A stretch of DNA of 64,000 nucleotides from Locusta migratoria (Eukaryota > Arthropoda > Insecta > Orthoptera > Acrididae): the NCBI GenBank assembly GCA_026315105.1, contig CM048750.1, forward strand, positions 71,727,797 through 71,791,796, read 5' to 3'. Of the stretch, positions 22,118 through 33,054 are shown piece by piece. The translations under genes and the position numbers were made by a program. The notes under the pieces are model-generated. The model had not been told where the DNA came from. It saw nothing but the letters and a program-made list of their open reading frames with translations, and searched no databases. Every line of letters begins with the position of its first letter. The first letter of the stretch is position 1.

Positions 22118-23042
22118 TAGTGGCGCAGCTACAGGGGGAGGGGTGGGCTAATGGGGCTGAAGCCCCCCCCCCCCAAGCACCACCCATTTTTAATTTTTTT
22201 TAGTTTTTATTGTTTTCATTTTTTTATTTTTTTAAACAGGTCGCCACTGGAAATTTGAAATAGTACACCTGTAATAAATCACAAGGTAACTATAATTTCC
22301 CAAGCACAACTTAACGTGATAGTGAGTCGCCAACGTGATGCCGCCACTGAGAACATGTGCTGCTGTTACTGAGAGCGGTTTTAATGCCGCCGCGACCAGC
22401 TATGATGCTGCCGCTATTGTTACTGCTGTGCTGAAGTTACGAGCCGATTGTTCATGTTTGCGGCGACCCACTGCTTAGCAAAAATGTTCAAATGTTTGTT
22501 AAGCTTATGGGACTTAACTACGGGGTCATCAGTCCCTAAACTTACAAACTACTTATGAACTAGGACAGCACAAATATCCATACCCGAGGGGGGATTCGAA
22601 CCCCCGACCGTAGTGGCAGTGCAGACCGTGACTGGAGCGCCTCAGTCCCCGCGGCCACCGCGACCGGCTGCTGCTTAGCAGGTCAGCGGCGCCACCGAGT
22701 GGAATCTTATGAACAACAATAGTGTTATTTTGTTCAATCTTTACACATAAAGCCTCATGTTAATTAAACTTTAAAGACCTTTCTCTTTGTCTAGTAACAT
22801 ATAAGCTGCTTAATTATTTTACGAGCTGATTGTATACACTCCATTTCCACCACGTTGCTCCTCTTCCAGTTTCAAATTAATGCTAGCCTACTCATTTTAT
22901 TTCGTGTGCAACAGTTTTCGTAGTATAATTGGTTAAATTATAAAAAGAATAAACATGAATCATAGATTAATAAATTCAGTAGGCGTTGTTTTTAAATAAT
23001 TAGACCCCCCTCGCCCAGAACCAAGTTCTGGCTGCGCCACTG
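22118..23042. mobile_element. hAT-like MITE inserted in the LINE
   Basis: The termini TAGTGGCGCAGC and GCTGCGCCACTG are inverted repeats. Flanks GGTAGAAG and GGTGGAAT agree at 6 of 8 bases. LINE sequence continues in frame across the site (AERWNEYIEG). A C-run and a T-rich tract sit near the left end. A SINE-A lies inside. No coding sequence is seen. Confidence 0.75.
22481..22669 (-). mobile_element. SINE-A copy inside MITE
   Basis: A full copy flanked by CTGCTTAGCA on both sides. It lacks about 10 bp of the body between CTTATGAACTAG and GACAGCACAAAT. It is the youngest layer at this position. Confidence 0.92.
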
Positions 23043-23146
23043 GGTGGAATGAATATATAGAAGGCCTGTAGAAAGGAAATAAACTTGAAGGCAATATTCT
23101 AGAAATGGAAGACGAAGTAGAGGAAGAGAGACAGGAGTTACTATAT

Positions 23147-24872
23147 TGAAACAAGTCCATTGATTGTGTGGTCGTGTTCCATTTTGATTTATTCATTAAC
23201 ATAAAGTGTTTCTTCATAATTGATGTTAGATATTTGTGTGTTAATTATTTTATTATTTTTATTAATGATCAATGTCCCATGTATATATATATATGTTTGA
23301 CCCTCCATTTATATATGTTTCCACCCGTGTGATTGAACTTGTGTGTTCAAGTGAATGTGAATGTGTGCTCTTAATACTGACTTACTGCCGCGCAATGGCT
23401 TACAGTCGTCGCCTCGGGCTTTAGGCCTCGCTTTGCTGTAGTTAAGAACGCATGGCTTCGTTTGTCGTCTGCTCTAGCGTCTGCTGGGTGGCCAGAGACA
23501 AGCTTACTTGGCAAGGTGGCGAGGTGGCCGTGTTCTTAGTGTGGTGCCAACATAATCTTGGAAGAAAGAGGTGACAGGAGACCTCTCTGGAAGCGGTTGA
23601 AGAGGGAATTGTTTTGACCAGGTAGTAAGGGTTGGTAAACAACAGTCTCTGAACTCACCCTGCATCGCTTTTAGCGCGCTCTACATCCGTTGTATGGCGA
23701 GGCCATAGTGCTTTGGTCTTCACTCTTCATTCTGGCTCCAACGACTGAGGAAGTACGTACTCCGCCGAATGCTGCTGAGCCCGAGGGGAAGGCATGCTGT
23801 TAGAACTTTGATTTATTTGTGAACAGGCAGTCTTGGTTCTTCGGTGATAGTTCTTTGGAGTAATTATCTCGCTATGCGAGGCGAAGTGTTTCTTAATTTA
23901 CAGAACACGAGGAAATTCAGTGTAAATTTATTACTTGCATTTTCATTCCAGTGATGATTGTGTGTCCGGTTTTGCTCAAGTTAGAATACACGTGTGTGGC
24001 CTTCAGTCTTTGTGTAAACTTAGTGTGTTTGAATTTCCTTGTTTTTTTAACTGACTTTTCGTGTCGTTACTGTATCCGCAAGTACGCTAAATATCTCTCA
24101 GATTTTCTTGTTTGATTCCGTCTTTCCTGTCTTGTATGACCAATTGCACCACGTGCTTTTGTAACGGTTGTTACTTCGGCCTTCAGCCATGGTTTATTTA
24201 ATACTAAGTTTCCTCTATACGGATTCTCGCGTGTGCTCTATTCACTTATTCTCAATTAATTTCCTTTGTAAATTCTATGTAATTCACCATGGTTGCACAC
24301 CACGTGGTACTTAAGAATAGTATGCCGCTGCCTTCCTACACAAGAGTTCATTAGTGCACCGTATAATTTAAAATTTTTTGATCAAGACAGCCGCCATCTC
24401 GTCAAGACGCCGCCAACACTTCGTTTCGCCACAGCTTTCATGTGTTCCAGGATCGTAATGAATTATCAAGCTTTATGTGTGTGTCTGTGAATGACTGAAT
24501 GTGCTTTCAGCTTCCCATTGTGTATTTGAAAATTTCCTCCCACATTGCCTCCATATTCATAAAGGGCAGAAACAATTTTAATATGGGCAGTAATTATATG
24601 TTTTAATTCACTTTTGTTCAAGTGTGTGCTTCATTTGCCCTCCCCACTTTTATTTGCTTGTTATTTTTCTGAATAGATTATGATTTTAAAGTATTAAACC
24701 TCTGCTTTATGATTTCATGCTCCCTGTCCCATGTTTAATTATCTATCTTAAGGAGTGAGCAGTACTGTGGCCACTCGTAAAATAATTTGGAGCAGCAGTG
24801 AGCGTTTTAACTTACATTTGCAGATCTCAACTGCGCGAGATCTTACTTATTTTTAATAACAGGCTACTTTCA
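23147..24872. mobile_element. LTR-like insertion of 1.73 kb (possible solo LTR)
   Basis: The unit begins TGAAACAAGTCC and ends GGCTACTTTCA, giving TG...CA with TGAAA/TTTCA inverted ends. It is flanked by ATAT on both sides. A 4-bp duplication with TG/CA ends is the signature of LTR retrotransposons. LINE sequence continues on both sides. No gag or pol frame is present inside. A stretch GGAGCAGCAGTGAGCG near 24791 could be a primer-binding-site-like sequence, which would argue against a simple solo LTR. The family is unknown to me. Confidence 0.5.
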
Positions 24873-25128
24873 ATATTGCGAGAAGAATTTGACAGAGCAC
24901 TAAAATATTTGGGTAGAAATAAGACCCCTGGAGTAGATGATGTTCTGTCTGAACTGCTGTCATCGTTAGGATGAAGAAATTGTTCCACCTGCTATGCAAG
25001 ATGTATGAAACAGGGGAAATACCCTCAGACTTCAAGAAGAATATAATGATTTCAATACCTAAGATAGCAAGTGCAGACAAATGTGAAAATCACACAACTA
25101 TTAGTTTAATAAGTTTTGGATGCAAAAT
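24873..25128 (+). pseudogene. RTE-like RT, middle fragment of the plus-strand LINE
   Basis: The translation reads REEFDRALKYLGRNKTPGVDD, then LFHLLCKMYETGEIPSDFKK and TTISLISFGCKM. These are RT blocks that precede the catalytic core. The fragment stops where the minus-strand LINE has inserted and resumes at 25977. Confidence 0.8.
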
Positions 25129-25964
25129 GTTGTTGTTATGGTCTTCAGTCCGGAGACTGGTTTGATGCAGCTCTCCACCCTACTCTATCCTGAGCAAGCC
25201 TCTTCATCTCCTCATAAGAACGGCAACCCACATCCACTTGAATCTGCTTACTATACGTGTCTCTTGGTCTCCCTCTGCGATTTTTACCCCACACACTTCC
25301 CTCCAATGCTAAATTTACGATTACCTGATGTCTAAGAATGTGTCCTACCAAGCGATCCCTTCTTTTAGTCAGGGTATGCCAAAAATTCCTTTTCTCACCA
25401 ATTCTGTTCAGTACCTCTTCATTAGTTATGCGATCTACCCACCTAATCTTCAGCATTCTTCTGTAGCACCACATTTCAAAAGCCTCTATTCTCTTCCTGT
25501 CCACACTGCTTATCGTCCATGTTTCACTCCCGTACAAGGCAACACTCCACACAAATGCCTTCAGAAAAGGCTTCCTTACACTTAAATTAATATTCGATGT
25601 TAGCAAATTTCTCTTTTTCAAAAATGCTTTTCTTCCCATTGCCATTCTGCATTTTATATCCTCTGTACTGCGACCATCGCATGTTATTTTACTACCCAAG
25701 TAACAAAACTCATCTACCATCTTCATTGTTTCGTTACCTAATCTAATTCCTTCAGCATCGCCTGATTTTCTAAGACCGCATTCCATTAATTTTGTTTTGC
25801 TCTTGTTAATGTTCATTTTATATGCTCCCTTCAACACGCTATCCATTCCATTCAGCTGCTCTTCCAGGTCCTTTGATGTCTCTGACAGAATTACAATGTC
25901 ATCAGCAAAACGCAATGTTTTTATTTCTTCCCCCTGAACTTTTATCCCTATTCCAAATTTTTCC
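25129..25964 (-). mobile_element. RTE-like LINE, 5'-truncated, nested in its own family
   Basis: The minus-strand copy is flanked on both sides by TGGATGCAAAAT (12-bp duplication: 25117-25128 and 25965-25976). It encodes the C-terminal RT region (RFADDIVILSETSKDLEEQL, GRSTEDIKCRMAMGRKAFL, WSVALYGSETWTIS, RGRPRDTYSKQIQ). Its 3' end has the AAC tail (GTTGTTGTTATGGTCTTCAG on the plus strand). This is a classic 5'-truncated insertion by target-primed reverse transcription. Confidence 0.92.
25145..25915 (-). pseudogene. RTE-like RT C-terminal domain, 256-residue open frame
   Basis: An intact open frame on the minus strand from the FADD catalytic box to the end of the protein (NQSPD). It keeps the two adjacent Asp residues, YLGSKI, SETWTISS and the terminal W-rich stretch. 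It lacks everything upstream of FADD because of 5' truncation. It is the least damaged LINE frame in the window, suggesting a fairly recent insertion. Confidence 0.88.
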
Positions 25965-25976
25965 TGGATGCAAAAT

Positions 25977-27045
25977 ACTAACTCGAATTATTTCAAGACG
26001 ATTGGAAAAACTTGTGGAATCCGACCTTGGGGAAGCTCAATCTGGATTTAGGAGAAATGTAGGAAAACGCGAGGCAATAATCACATTAAGAATTATCTTC
26101 GAAGATAGATTAATGAAAGGGAAACCTACGTTTTTAGCATTAGTGGATCAGAAGAAAGCTTTTGACAATGTTGACTGGAATACAATTTTTTTCAGATTTT
26201 GAAGGTAGCAGGAGTAAAATACAGGGAACGAAGAGTTATATTCAACTTGTACAAACACCAGACAGCAGTTATCAGAGTCGAATGGCATGAAAGAGTCGTA
26301 GTGGTTGTTTTTGTTGAATGAGCAAGCTGTGAAGGAATGCAAGGAGGAATTTGAAGAGGAAATTAAAGTTAAGAGAGAAGGAATAAAAACCTTGCGGTTT
26401 GCTGACGACATAGTAATTCTGTCAGAGACAGCTAATGACCCGGAAAAGGAATTAAACGGAATGAACAGTGTCTTGAAAGGAAGGTATAACAAGGGTAATA
26501 TAATGTAGTGCCAGAAAATGAGGCGATGCTGAAGGATTAGATTAGGTAATGAGACAATAAAAGTAGTAGATGAGTTTCGTTATTTGGATAGCAAGACAAC
26601 TTCTAATGGCCGAAGTAGAGAATATATAAAATGCAGAATGGCTATAGGGAGAAAAGCGTTTCTAAAGAAGCGAAACATGTTAACATCCAATATTAATTTA
26701 AATGTTAGGAAGTCATTTCTGAAAGCATTTGTCTGGAGTGTAGCATTGTATGGGAGTGAAACATGGACGATAAGGAGTTCAGACAAAAAGAGGATAGAAG
26801 CTTTTGAAATGTGGTACTACAGACGAATGATGAAGGTTAGGTGGGTAGATCACGTAACTAATGAGGAGATACTCAATAGAATTAGGAAGAAAAGAAGTTT
26901 CTGGCATAAACTGACTAAGAGAAGGGATAGGTTGGTGGTACACATTCTGAGACATCTAGGGATCGTCAACTTAGCATTAGAAAGACGTGCGTGGGGTAAA
27001 AATCGTAAATGGAGACCGAGGGACGAATACAGTAAGCAGATTTAA
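25977..27045 (+). pseudogene. RTE-like RT core and C-terminus of the plus-strand LINE
   Basis: The blocks in order are LTRIISRRLEKLVESDLGEA, QSGFRRNVGKREAIITLR, LVDQKKAFDNVDWNT, RFADDIVILSETANDPEKEL, then, in another frame, REYIKCRMAIGRKAFLKKRN and WSVALYGSETWTIRSSD. The FADD box is intact. At least three frameshifts or stops separate the blocks (near 26200, 26300 and 26505). Confidence 0.85.
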
Positions 27046-27154
27046 AAGGATTTAGGTTGCCGTACGTATTCTCAGATGAAGAGGCTTGCACAGGACAGGG
27101 TAGCGTGGAGAGCTGCATCAAACCAGTCTGCGGACTGAAGACCATAACAACAAC

Positions 27155-27400
27155 ATTCTGATTTAAAGAAAAGCAAAAACACGGTAGCTGTAGCCTTAAC
27201 CGCTGCGCCACTCTGAGTTGGTTGGGACACGACTAACGTTACGCGTCTTACAATGCGCAGTGAACTTCAACAATTTCTCGAAAACCAAACCTGTCGCTAA
27301 AAAAACGAGGAGCCTCATACTCAGGGTATGCCCATCTACAACATATCCGTGACCCATGAAAATCCGTTATTTACACTTCTGAGGGTCTCCTTGTAAGAGA
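27155..27400 (-). repeat. Repeat family X, inverted right copy
   Basis: The reverse complement of this stretch matches the left copy at 19.0-21.4 kb without the hAT-like insertion. It includes the tRNA-like GTGGCGCAGCGGTTAAGG. It abuts the AAC tail of the plus-strand LINE on its left and ends shortly before the piggyBac-like element. Confidence 0.75.
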
Positions 27401-27431
27401 AGATGCCGCTAATTAAATCGCACACAAGAAT

Positions 27432-28573
27432 TTAACCCTTTAGTGAACAAATTATTTCCAGAAGTTGTAGTCTTTTTATGAATACTACATTGGGCTAAGA
27501 CGTCATACATAAAATCATAGTTTAAATCTTGAAAGTGGGAGTTTACCCTACGGGTATAAAAAATTAGTGGGATCTGACTTGATAATTTAGAAAAATTATA
27601 TCCTTTATTTTTAGTACAAAAAGCATATTAAACATTGGATTTACTTTTATATTAGTTCATATTGTTCATTGAGTTCAATAAGGTGATGTAGTATGGAACT
27701 TAGAGAAGCATGGTGCTACACACAAAAGTACACGTCACTTGCTCACTTGCTACACATTATTTTTGTCCTCTTTTCTTTGTTTTTTATGCTAAATTAGCGA
27801 CACCATTTGTCTATAGTACCTTTTGTTGGCAAATGAGTTCCAACTTTCGCCAGACGAACTTCATCTGGAACTCCAGACACGCCTCTGTTTGGTGTCTAAA
27901 ATGAAGGGACCTTCCTCTTTGCTTGCGACTTGAGAAGCCGTAAATGAGCTGCCTTGTCAAATGCAATCTAAATGTTAGCTGGTCTTCTCTAACTTCCACA
28001 TAATGTAGACATTGGCAACTGCCAAATATACAAGAAAGAAAAATAGTCTGTGTCGCCACTTCCATGAATGACGACCTACAGCATACCGTTCACGCAGCTG
28101 ATCAAATCGATCCACCTCTCCCATTATTTTATTGTACTCTGCCACAGTCATTGGACAGAATACTTCGCTTCTGCTTCCATCTTTTGTTCAAAATCTGCGA
28201 AGTATTTGGCGACTCAAAATCTGCATCAGAGTCCGCATCGACATCTGAATCTTCTGGTAAAGTATACAAAATTCTCAAAAACCTCTTCTGGCATGAATTC
28301 ATGCATTCTAAACAATAAGAAACAAACAATAACTACAATACCGATTGCACAGCCATACACATTGCACTTCACACGCGTTCAGTGGGAAACATAGTTCCCA
28401 CTAACTTCTGCTTTGACTAACTAACAATATAGAGATACAACTACTTTCGCGCGCCTGTTGACAATCTACATATTAGTTAGAGATTGTAGCACAAGTTAGA
28501 AGTGGGAACATTGAACTTATAGAGAAAACAAATGTGTGGGAACTATAGTTCCCATTAGTCACTAAAGGGTTAG
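27432..28573 (-). mobile_element. piggyBac-like transposon, internally deleted
   Basis: The left end is TTAACCCTTTAGTGA and the right end TCACTAAAGGGTTAG. These are mirror copies with TTAA on the left and a one-base change on the right, as expected for piggyBac target sites. The interior encodes a decayed piggyBac transposase on the minus strand. At 1.14 kb it is about half the usual size of a complete element. Confidence 0.85.
27700..28330 (-). pseudogene. piggyBac-like transposase remnant
   Basis: The N-terminal acidic stretch PEDSDVDADSDADFESP (28129-28329) is followed, after a large deletion, by EYNKIMGEVDRFDQLRERY. Next come GRHSWKWRHRLFFFLVYLAV and NVYIMWKLEK, then a stop and a frameshifted tail (PDEVRLAKVGTHLPTKGT; NKEKRTKIMC) that corresponds to the cysteine-rich C-terminal domain. 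GEVDRFDQ carries the last catalytic Asp of the family. The first two catalytic Asp blocks are deleted. Confidence 0.85.
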
Positions 28574-28599
28574 GTCAGTAATTCCTCGCCTTCCGCTAT

Positions 28600-29390
28600 T
28601 CACTTCATAAATGTTTGTAGCCCATACATGTAGATGTAAGTGTAGAAGCTAGTCGGAAATCCCAAGAGTCTAAGAATAAAGAAGGGAGGCAGTAGCTCAG
28701 AAGAGGCCAAGTGCTGCCGCAGCGTATTCCATATATTGACAGATCTCCACATTGAGCAATCGTTAAGCAACACCGAAAAGAAATTCACGGAGGATTTATA
28801 TTTCAGGTATAAGGAATAAAAATATTTGTGGTATATTGATAAACTCTGTTGAAATCGCCAAAGAATAGAATTACTTTTAGAAACGAGGCACTGAAGGAGT
28901 AGATGAGTTTTGTCAGCTACTCTACATGTTCGAAATAGAAATGATATAAAACAGAGAATGCCAATACCCAGAAAAATAAAATTAGTTAACATCGGATTAA
29001 ATTTTTATTAAGAAATAGTTTCTGAATGTGTGTGGAGTGCAGCCTTTTGTGGAATAAGAACAATGAACAGCACATACAAAGGAGAATAAGAACTTTCGGA
29101 AGGTGGAACTACAGAAGATCGAGCAACTAATGAAGTGATGTAGAATTGAAACGCAGAGAAATAAGCTTAATATCGTAACTTGATACAAAGGAAGGGTAGG
29201 TTGAGAGGATACAGCCTGAGATATCAATCATTTTAATAGACTCAACTGATGAAGGTAAACATTGTAGAGGAAGTCTGTGTACATTACAGTACTTATACAC
29301 AGACTTAAAATGGGTAGCCAAGCTGTGGAAGCTGTATCAAAGCAGTTCGGCGAAACAACTTTAACGACAATAAGCAGAAGTGAGGACAAC
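28600..29390 (+). mobile_element. Old, heavily decayed RTE-like LINE remnant
   Basis: No long frame remains. Words such as GTAGATGAGTTTTGTCAGCT, GTGTGTGGAGTGCAGCC and AAGCTGTATCAAAGCAGTTC line up in order with the 3' part of the LINE at 25.9-27.2 kb (GTAGATGAGTTTCGTTATTT; GTCTGGAGTGTAGCATT; GCTGCATCAAACCAGTCTGC). The alignment is by eye and loose. Confidence 0.45.
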
Positions 29391-29669
29391 TTATTTTGAT
29401 GATTAAAAAATAATAGTTTATTCCCTACGAAAAGCGATTATACATCAGGAAAAAAGCCACTAAAACAGGAGCGTGCCTGCATAGTGTATGGAAACCAATA
29501 CCTTCAGTCTTTACAAAAAAATGTTTTCATCCCCCTTTCCGTGTCGTCAGCACAACTTTTACAACGAGATATTTATCTGGCTTAAACTTCAGTCTCTCAT
29601 AAACGTCACAATCCTAATTTTAGGGCATGGAAGTTAAAACTAGCTGGTCTAACATAAATTTTGGAGATT

Positions 29670-29859
29670 CAAATGTTTGTATAGCTTATGGGACTTAACT
29701 AAGGGGTCATCAGTCCGTAAACTTACAAACTACTTACGAAATAGCTAACACTAAGGACGGCACAAATTCCATGCCCGAGGGGGGATTCGAACCCCCGACC
29801 GCAGTGGCCGTGCAGATCGTGACTGGAGTGCCTCAGTCCCCTCGGCCACCGCGGCCGGC
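29670..29859 (-). mobile_element. SINE-A copy
   Basis: A full copy flanked by TTTTGGAGATT on both sides (the left flank also preceded by A). Box B reads GGATTCGAACCCCCG on the plus strand. The surrounding sequence is unassigned. Confidence 0.92.
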
Positions 29860-31014
29860 GATTTTGGAGATTAACTGGTGTTTACTCGCGTATCTGCAAC
29901 GGTTCAAACGATAACCGCCGTTTTGAAGTAGGCCTGGAACGAGCTAGATAAATGTAGCTTCTTTTTTTGCAAGAGTACTTAGCGGTATCTGTGTCCTGCT
30001 TTCGTTAGGACGTTTGCCTTGATAACACATCTTCAGTTTTCACCCGAAAACATTACACGGTATAGTTACCAGATACAACAACACTTACACTGTAACTGTC
30101 ATACGAAGTTGAGATACACTGCTATTGCGGCCATCAACAAAATACTTGGGTCGGCCAAAAATACGGAAAAACCTCAAGAAATGTCTGAACATAAATGTAG
30201 ATGCGCCTCTGTATAGCTCTCAACACGTTGCAAGTGTCAGTCGGAGCGGACGAGTGTCGTGTATAGTTGTCACTGTCTTATTTGGAGCCAAGTGAATTTG
30301 AGCGTGAACAAATTGGTCCCAATACGAGGATTTAGCAAATATGATGGGATAGTAGACAAGGGCACAGGGGCACGTCCCCCCGCGCCCCCTCCCAGACAGC
30401 ATAACACAAAAGAGAGAGAGGGGGGAGGGAGAGAATCATGGCATAAGAATGATTAATTTTTACTTACAGACAGCATGTAACTGTGACTTTAAAAAGGCAA
30501 AATCCCCGTAATTAACATAACGTAAATTGACTTCTTGTGTCCTGCTTCTTTTTGATTGCTTTTTGCTCCTTTTTTGTCAGTAATTTACGATAAAACTAAA
30601 TAAAAGTCGTTTATTGATTTGTGATTGCTTGGGAGATAAATGACGTATTTTGTACGTTTTATTGACAAATAAAGTTAAAGGATTTAAAGATGTGAAAAAA
30701 TCTTGAATTTCTAGGATTGCGTTCAGGCTGGCGCATTCAGGTGTTTTCGGTAATCGGTATATAATCCAGAGTGATAATTCATTTTCCTAGACACTAAGAA
30801 ATAGTGTGGGCATCATTGTACTGAACTTATTTTTCGACCGTATTGTACAAATGTTTGAGTTTTCAAGTGGTCAGTCTTACTCAGTCGTATAGTCGAATTA
30901 TTCAAAAGTTGTAAATATGTGGAGAAACCAATGCCAATTTCGCATCGCTTCCTCTGTATAGGGATTCGCATATACCCATCTGACCAAGCTGACATACAGT
31001 TATAAATCGAATTA
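29860..31014. other. Unassigned sequence
   Basis: No gene or repeat end supported. A purine-rich GAGAGAGAGGGGGGAGGGAG tract lies near 30411. Confidence 0.35.
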
Positions 31015-31130
31015 AATTTAGAGCCTGAGTGCCCTGTGTCCCGCTGTGGGTAAGTAATTCAACCTTTGTGATACTAAAGGAAGAAACAAATGTGTCCACA
31101 GCCGAACACAGGGGATTCAGGCTCTGAATT
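31015..31130. repeat. Short inverted repeat
   Basis: AATTTAGAGCCTGAGTGCCC at 31015 and the reverse complement of 31106-31130 agree at about 22 of 25 positions, separated by 66 bp. It could be a small MITE or a structured non-coding sequence; no flanking duplication was identified. Confidence 0.45.
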
Positions 31131-31355
31131 CTCTCATTTTGTGGTAAATTTTGAAACTTTTCTCTATTTAATGTGGTTTAATCATTGTAATATTTTTGTT
31201 CAAAATGTTCAAATGTTTGTAAAGCTTATGGGACTTAAATGCGGGGTCATCAGTCCCTAAACTTACAAACTACTTATGAACTAGCTTATACTAAAGACGG
31301 CACAAACATCCATGCCCGAGGGGGGATTCGAACCCCCGACGGGGAGCGGCCTTGT

Positions 31356-32582
31356 GCATTAGATTAGATTAATACTTGTTCCATAGATCATATGTACGAC
31401 ATTTCGTAATGATGTGGAACGTGTCAGTCTACTAAATGTTGTCTACAATTGACAATCAACATTTTAAGGATTTTTGATTACATTTTTTGTTGTTTTTTAT
31501 TTTATTTTTTATTTTTATTTTTTTAGAGTTTTTTCTAAAAATTCATCTGCATTGTAGAAGGAGTTGCCATTCAGAAATTCCTTTAATTTCTTTTTAAATA
31601 CTAGTTGGCTATCTGTCAGACTTTTGATGCTACTTGGTAAGTGACCAAAGACTTTTGTGGCAGCATAATTTCACCCCTTTCTGAGCCAAAGTTAGATTTA
31701 ACCTTGAATAATGAATATCATCCTTTCTCATAGTCTTGTAGCTATGGACCCTGCTATTACTTTTGAATTGGGTCGGATTGTTAGTAACAAATTTCATGAG
31801 TGAATATATGTATTGTGAAGCTACAGTGAAGATCCCTGGATGCCTAAATAAATGTCTGCAGGATGCTCTTGGGTGGGCTCTAGGAATTATTTTGATTACA
31901 CGCTTTTGTGCAATGAATACTCTTTTACTCAATGTTGAATTGCCCCAGAATATGATCCCATATGAAAGCAATGAATGAAAATAGGCGTAGTAAGCTAATT
32001 TACTGAGATGTATATCACCAAATTTTGCAATGACTCTGATAGCATAAGCAGCTAAACTCAAACGTTTCAGGATATGTTTTTTCCAGTTCAGTCCCTCGTC
32101 AATGCAAACACCAAAAAATTTTTAATATTCTACCTTAGCTACAGATTTATGTTCAAAGTCTAAATTTATTAATGGTGTAATCCCATTTACTGTATGAAAC
32201 TGTATATACTGAGTTTTATCAAAGTTTAATGAGAGTCCATTTGTAGAGAACCACTTAATAACTTTCTGAAAGATATCTTTTACAATTTCATCAGTTAATT
32301 CATGTTTGTCAGGTGTGATAGATATACTTGTATCATCAGCAAAAATTACTAGCTTAGCATCTTCGTGAATGTAGAATGGCAAGTCATTAATATATATTAA
32401 GAATTGCAAGGGACCCAAGACTGAACCTTGTGGGACCCCATTTTTGATAACTCCCCCGTTAGAGGAATTAATTGTTTCATCTGTATCATGTGAACTGCTT
32501 ATTTCAACTTTCTGCACTCTTCCGGTTAAGTATGATTTAAACCATTTGTGCACTGTCCCACTCATACCACAATACTTGGCAT
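31356..32582 (-). mobile_element. CR1/Jockey-like LINE, 5'-truncated, inside SINE-A
   Basis: The minus-strand LINE has an (AATCT)n-type 3' tail (ATTAGATTAGATTAAT on the plus strand at 31360) and an A-rich 3' UTR. It encodes the RT core to the C-terminus. The 5' end falls just before the AKYCGMSGTVHKWFKSYL block. The short word GCAT at both junctions may be its target duplication. The same family occurs at 43.6 and 50.4 kb. Confidence 0.85.
31630..32582 (-). pseudogene. CR1/Jockey-like reverse transcriptase, C-terminal part
   Basis: The first frame has HKWFKSYLTGRVQKVEISS, NGVPQGSVLGPLQFLIYIND, KLVIFADDTSISITPD and WFSTNGLSLNFDKTQYIQF. The FADD catalytic box and the GVPQGSVLGP block are intact. 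After a stop and frame change near 32120 it continues with LSLAAYAIRVIAKFG-like sequence, LSYGIIFWGNSTLSKRVF, AQKRVIKIIPRAHPRASC and SRVHSYKTMRKDD. These are the C-terminal blocks of insect non-LTR pol proteins. The remaining frame is only mildly damaged. Confidence 0.88.
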
Positions 32583-32778
32583 AGCGCTTCAATGCGCTTG
32601 GCCGCGACAATATTTTTGTATTCATAGGCATTTGAAAGTGACGCCATAAAGCACAGGAACTAACAGTGCATTAATGGTACTAATCATTAGATAAAAGTGT
32701 ATTAAAATTTTTTTTCTAAATATCGACTGTGGCTTTGGAGCATATTTTCGGTGGTTCCTATATCAGTTATATGTGATA

Positions 32779-32779
<1 letters not shown>

Positions 32780-32825
<46 letters not shown>
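32780..32825 (+). repeat. (GT)n microsatellite
   Basis: About 23 GT units followed by a GTGTGC and GTGCGTGTGTGCG-type degenerate border. Confidence 0.97.
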
Positions 32826-32826
<1 letters not shown>

Positions 32827-33054
32827 ATGTTTTAATATGTGCGTGTGTGCGTTTTAAAATAAGCCTCACAACGCCTTTAAGGACATGTTCACCGTCCTCA
32901 GCCTTGTGCCCTCCCCAGGAAGAAAATCTGAATCCGCTAGTGATAGTGCAGCATAGATGGCACAGGTTCCAAAGCCCTGTGAAGAGAAACTAGCGTCTAC
33001 TCAGCAGCGACCGCCATTTTTGGGCCATGCGGCTGGCGTGCAACCCTTTCACCC

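Larger units (their letters stand above)
21625..27154 (+). mobile_element. RTE-like LINE, plus strand, split by three insertions
   Basis: LINE pieces lie at 21625-22117, 23043-23146, 24873-25128 and 25965-27154. When the insertions are removed the pieces join in the order expected of one element. The 3' end reads GACTGAAGACCATAACAACAAC, an AAC-type tail that matches the family copy at 25129. The 5' part encodes a basic helical linker (GRRKRPNKSLWITQK). The coding region is broken by stops and frameshifts. Confidence 0.85.
31200..32608 (-). mobile_element. SINE-A copy split by a CR1-like LINE
   Basis: The tail and body lie at 31200-31355 and the head remnant (GCGCTTCAATGCGCTTGGCC) at about 32583-32608. 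AATATTTTTGT occurs at 31189-31199 and 32609-32619, so the two pieces are one SINE with its duplication now 1.4 kb apart. Confidence 0.8.
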
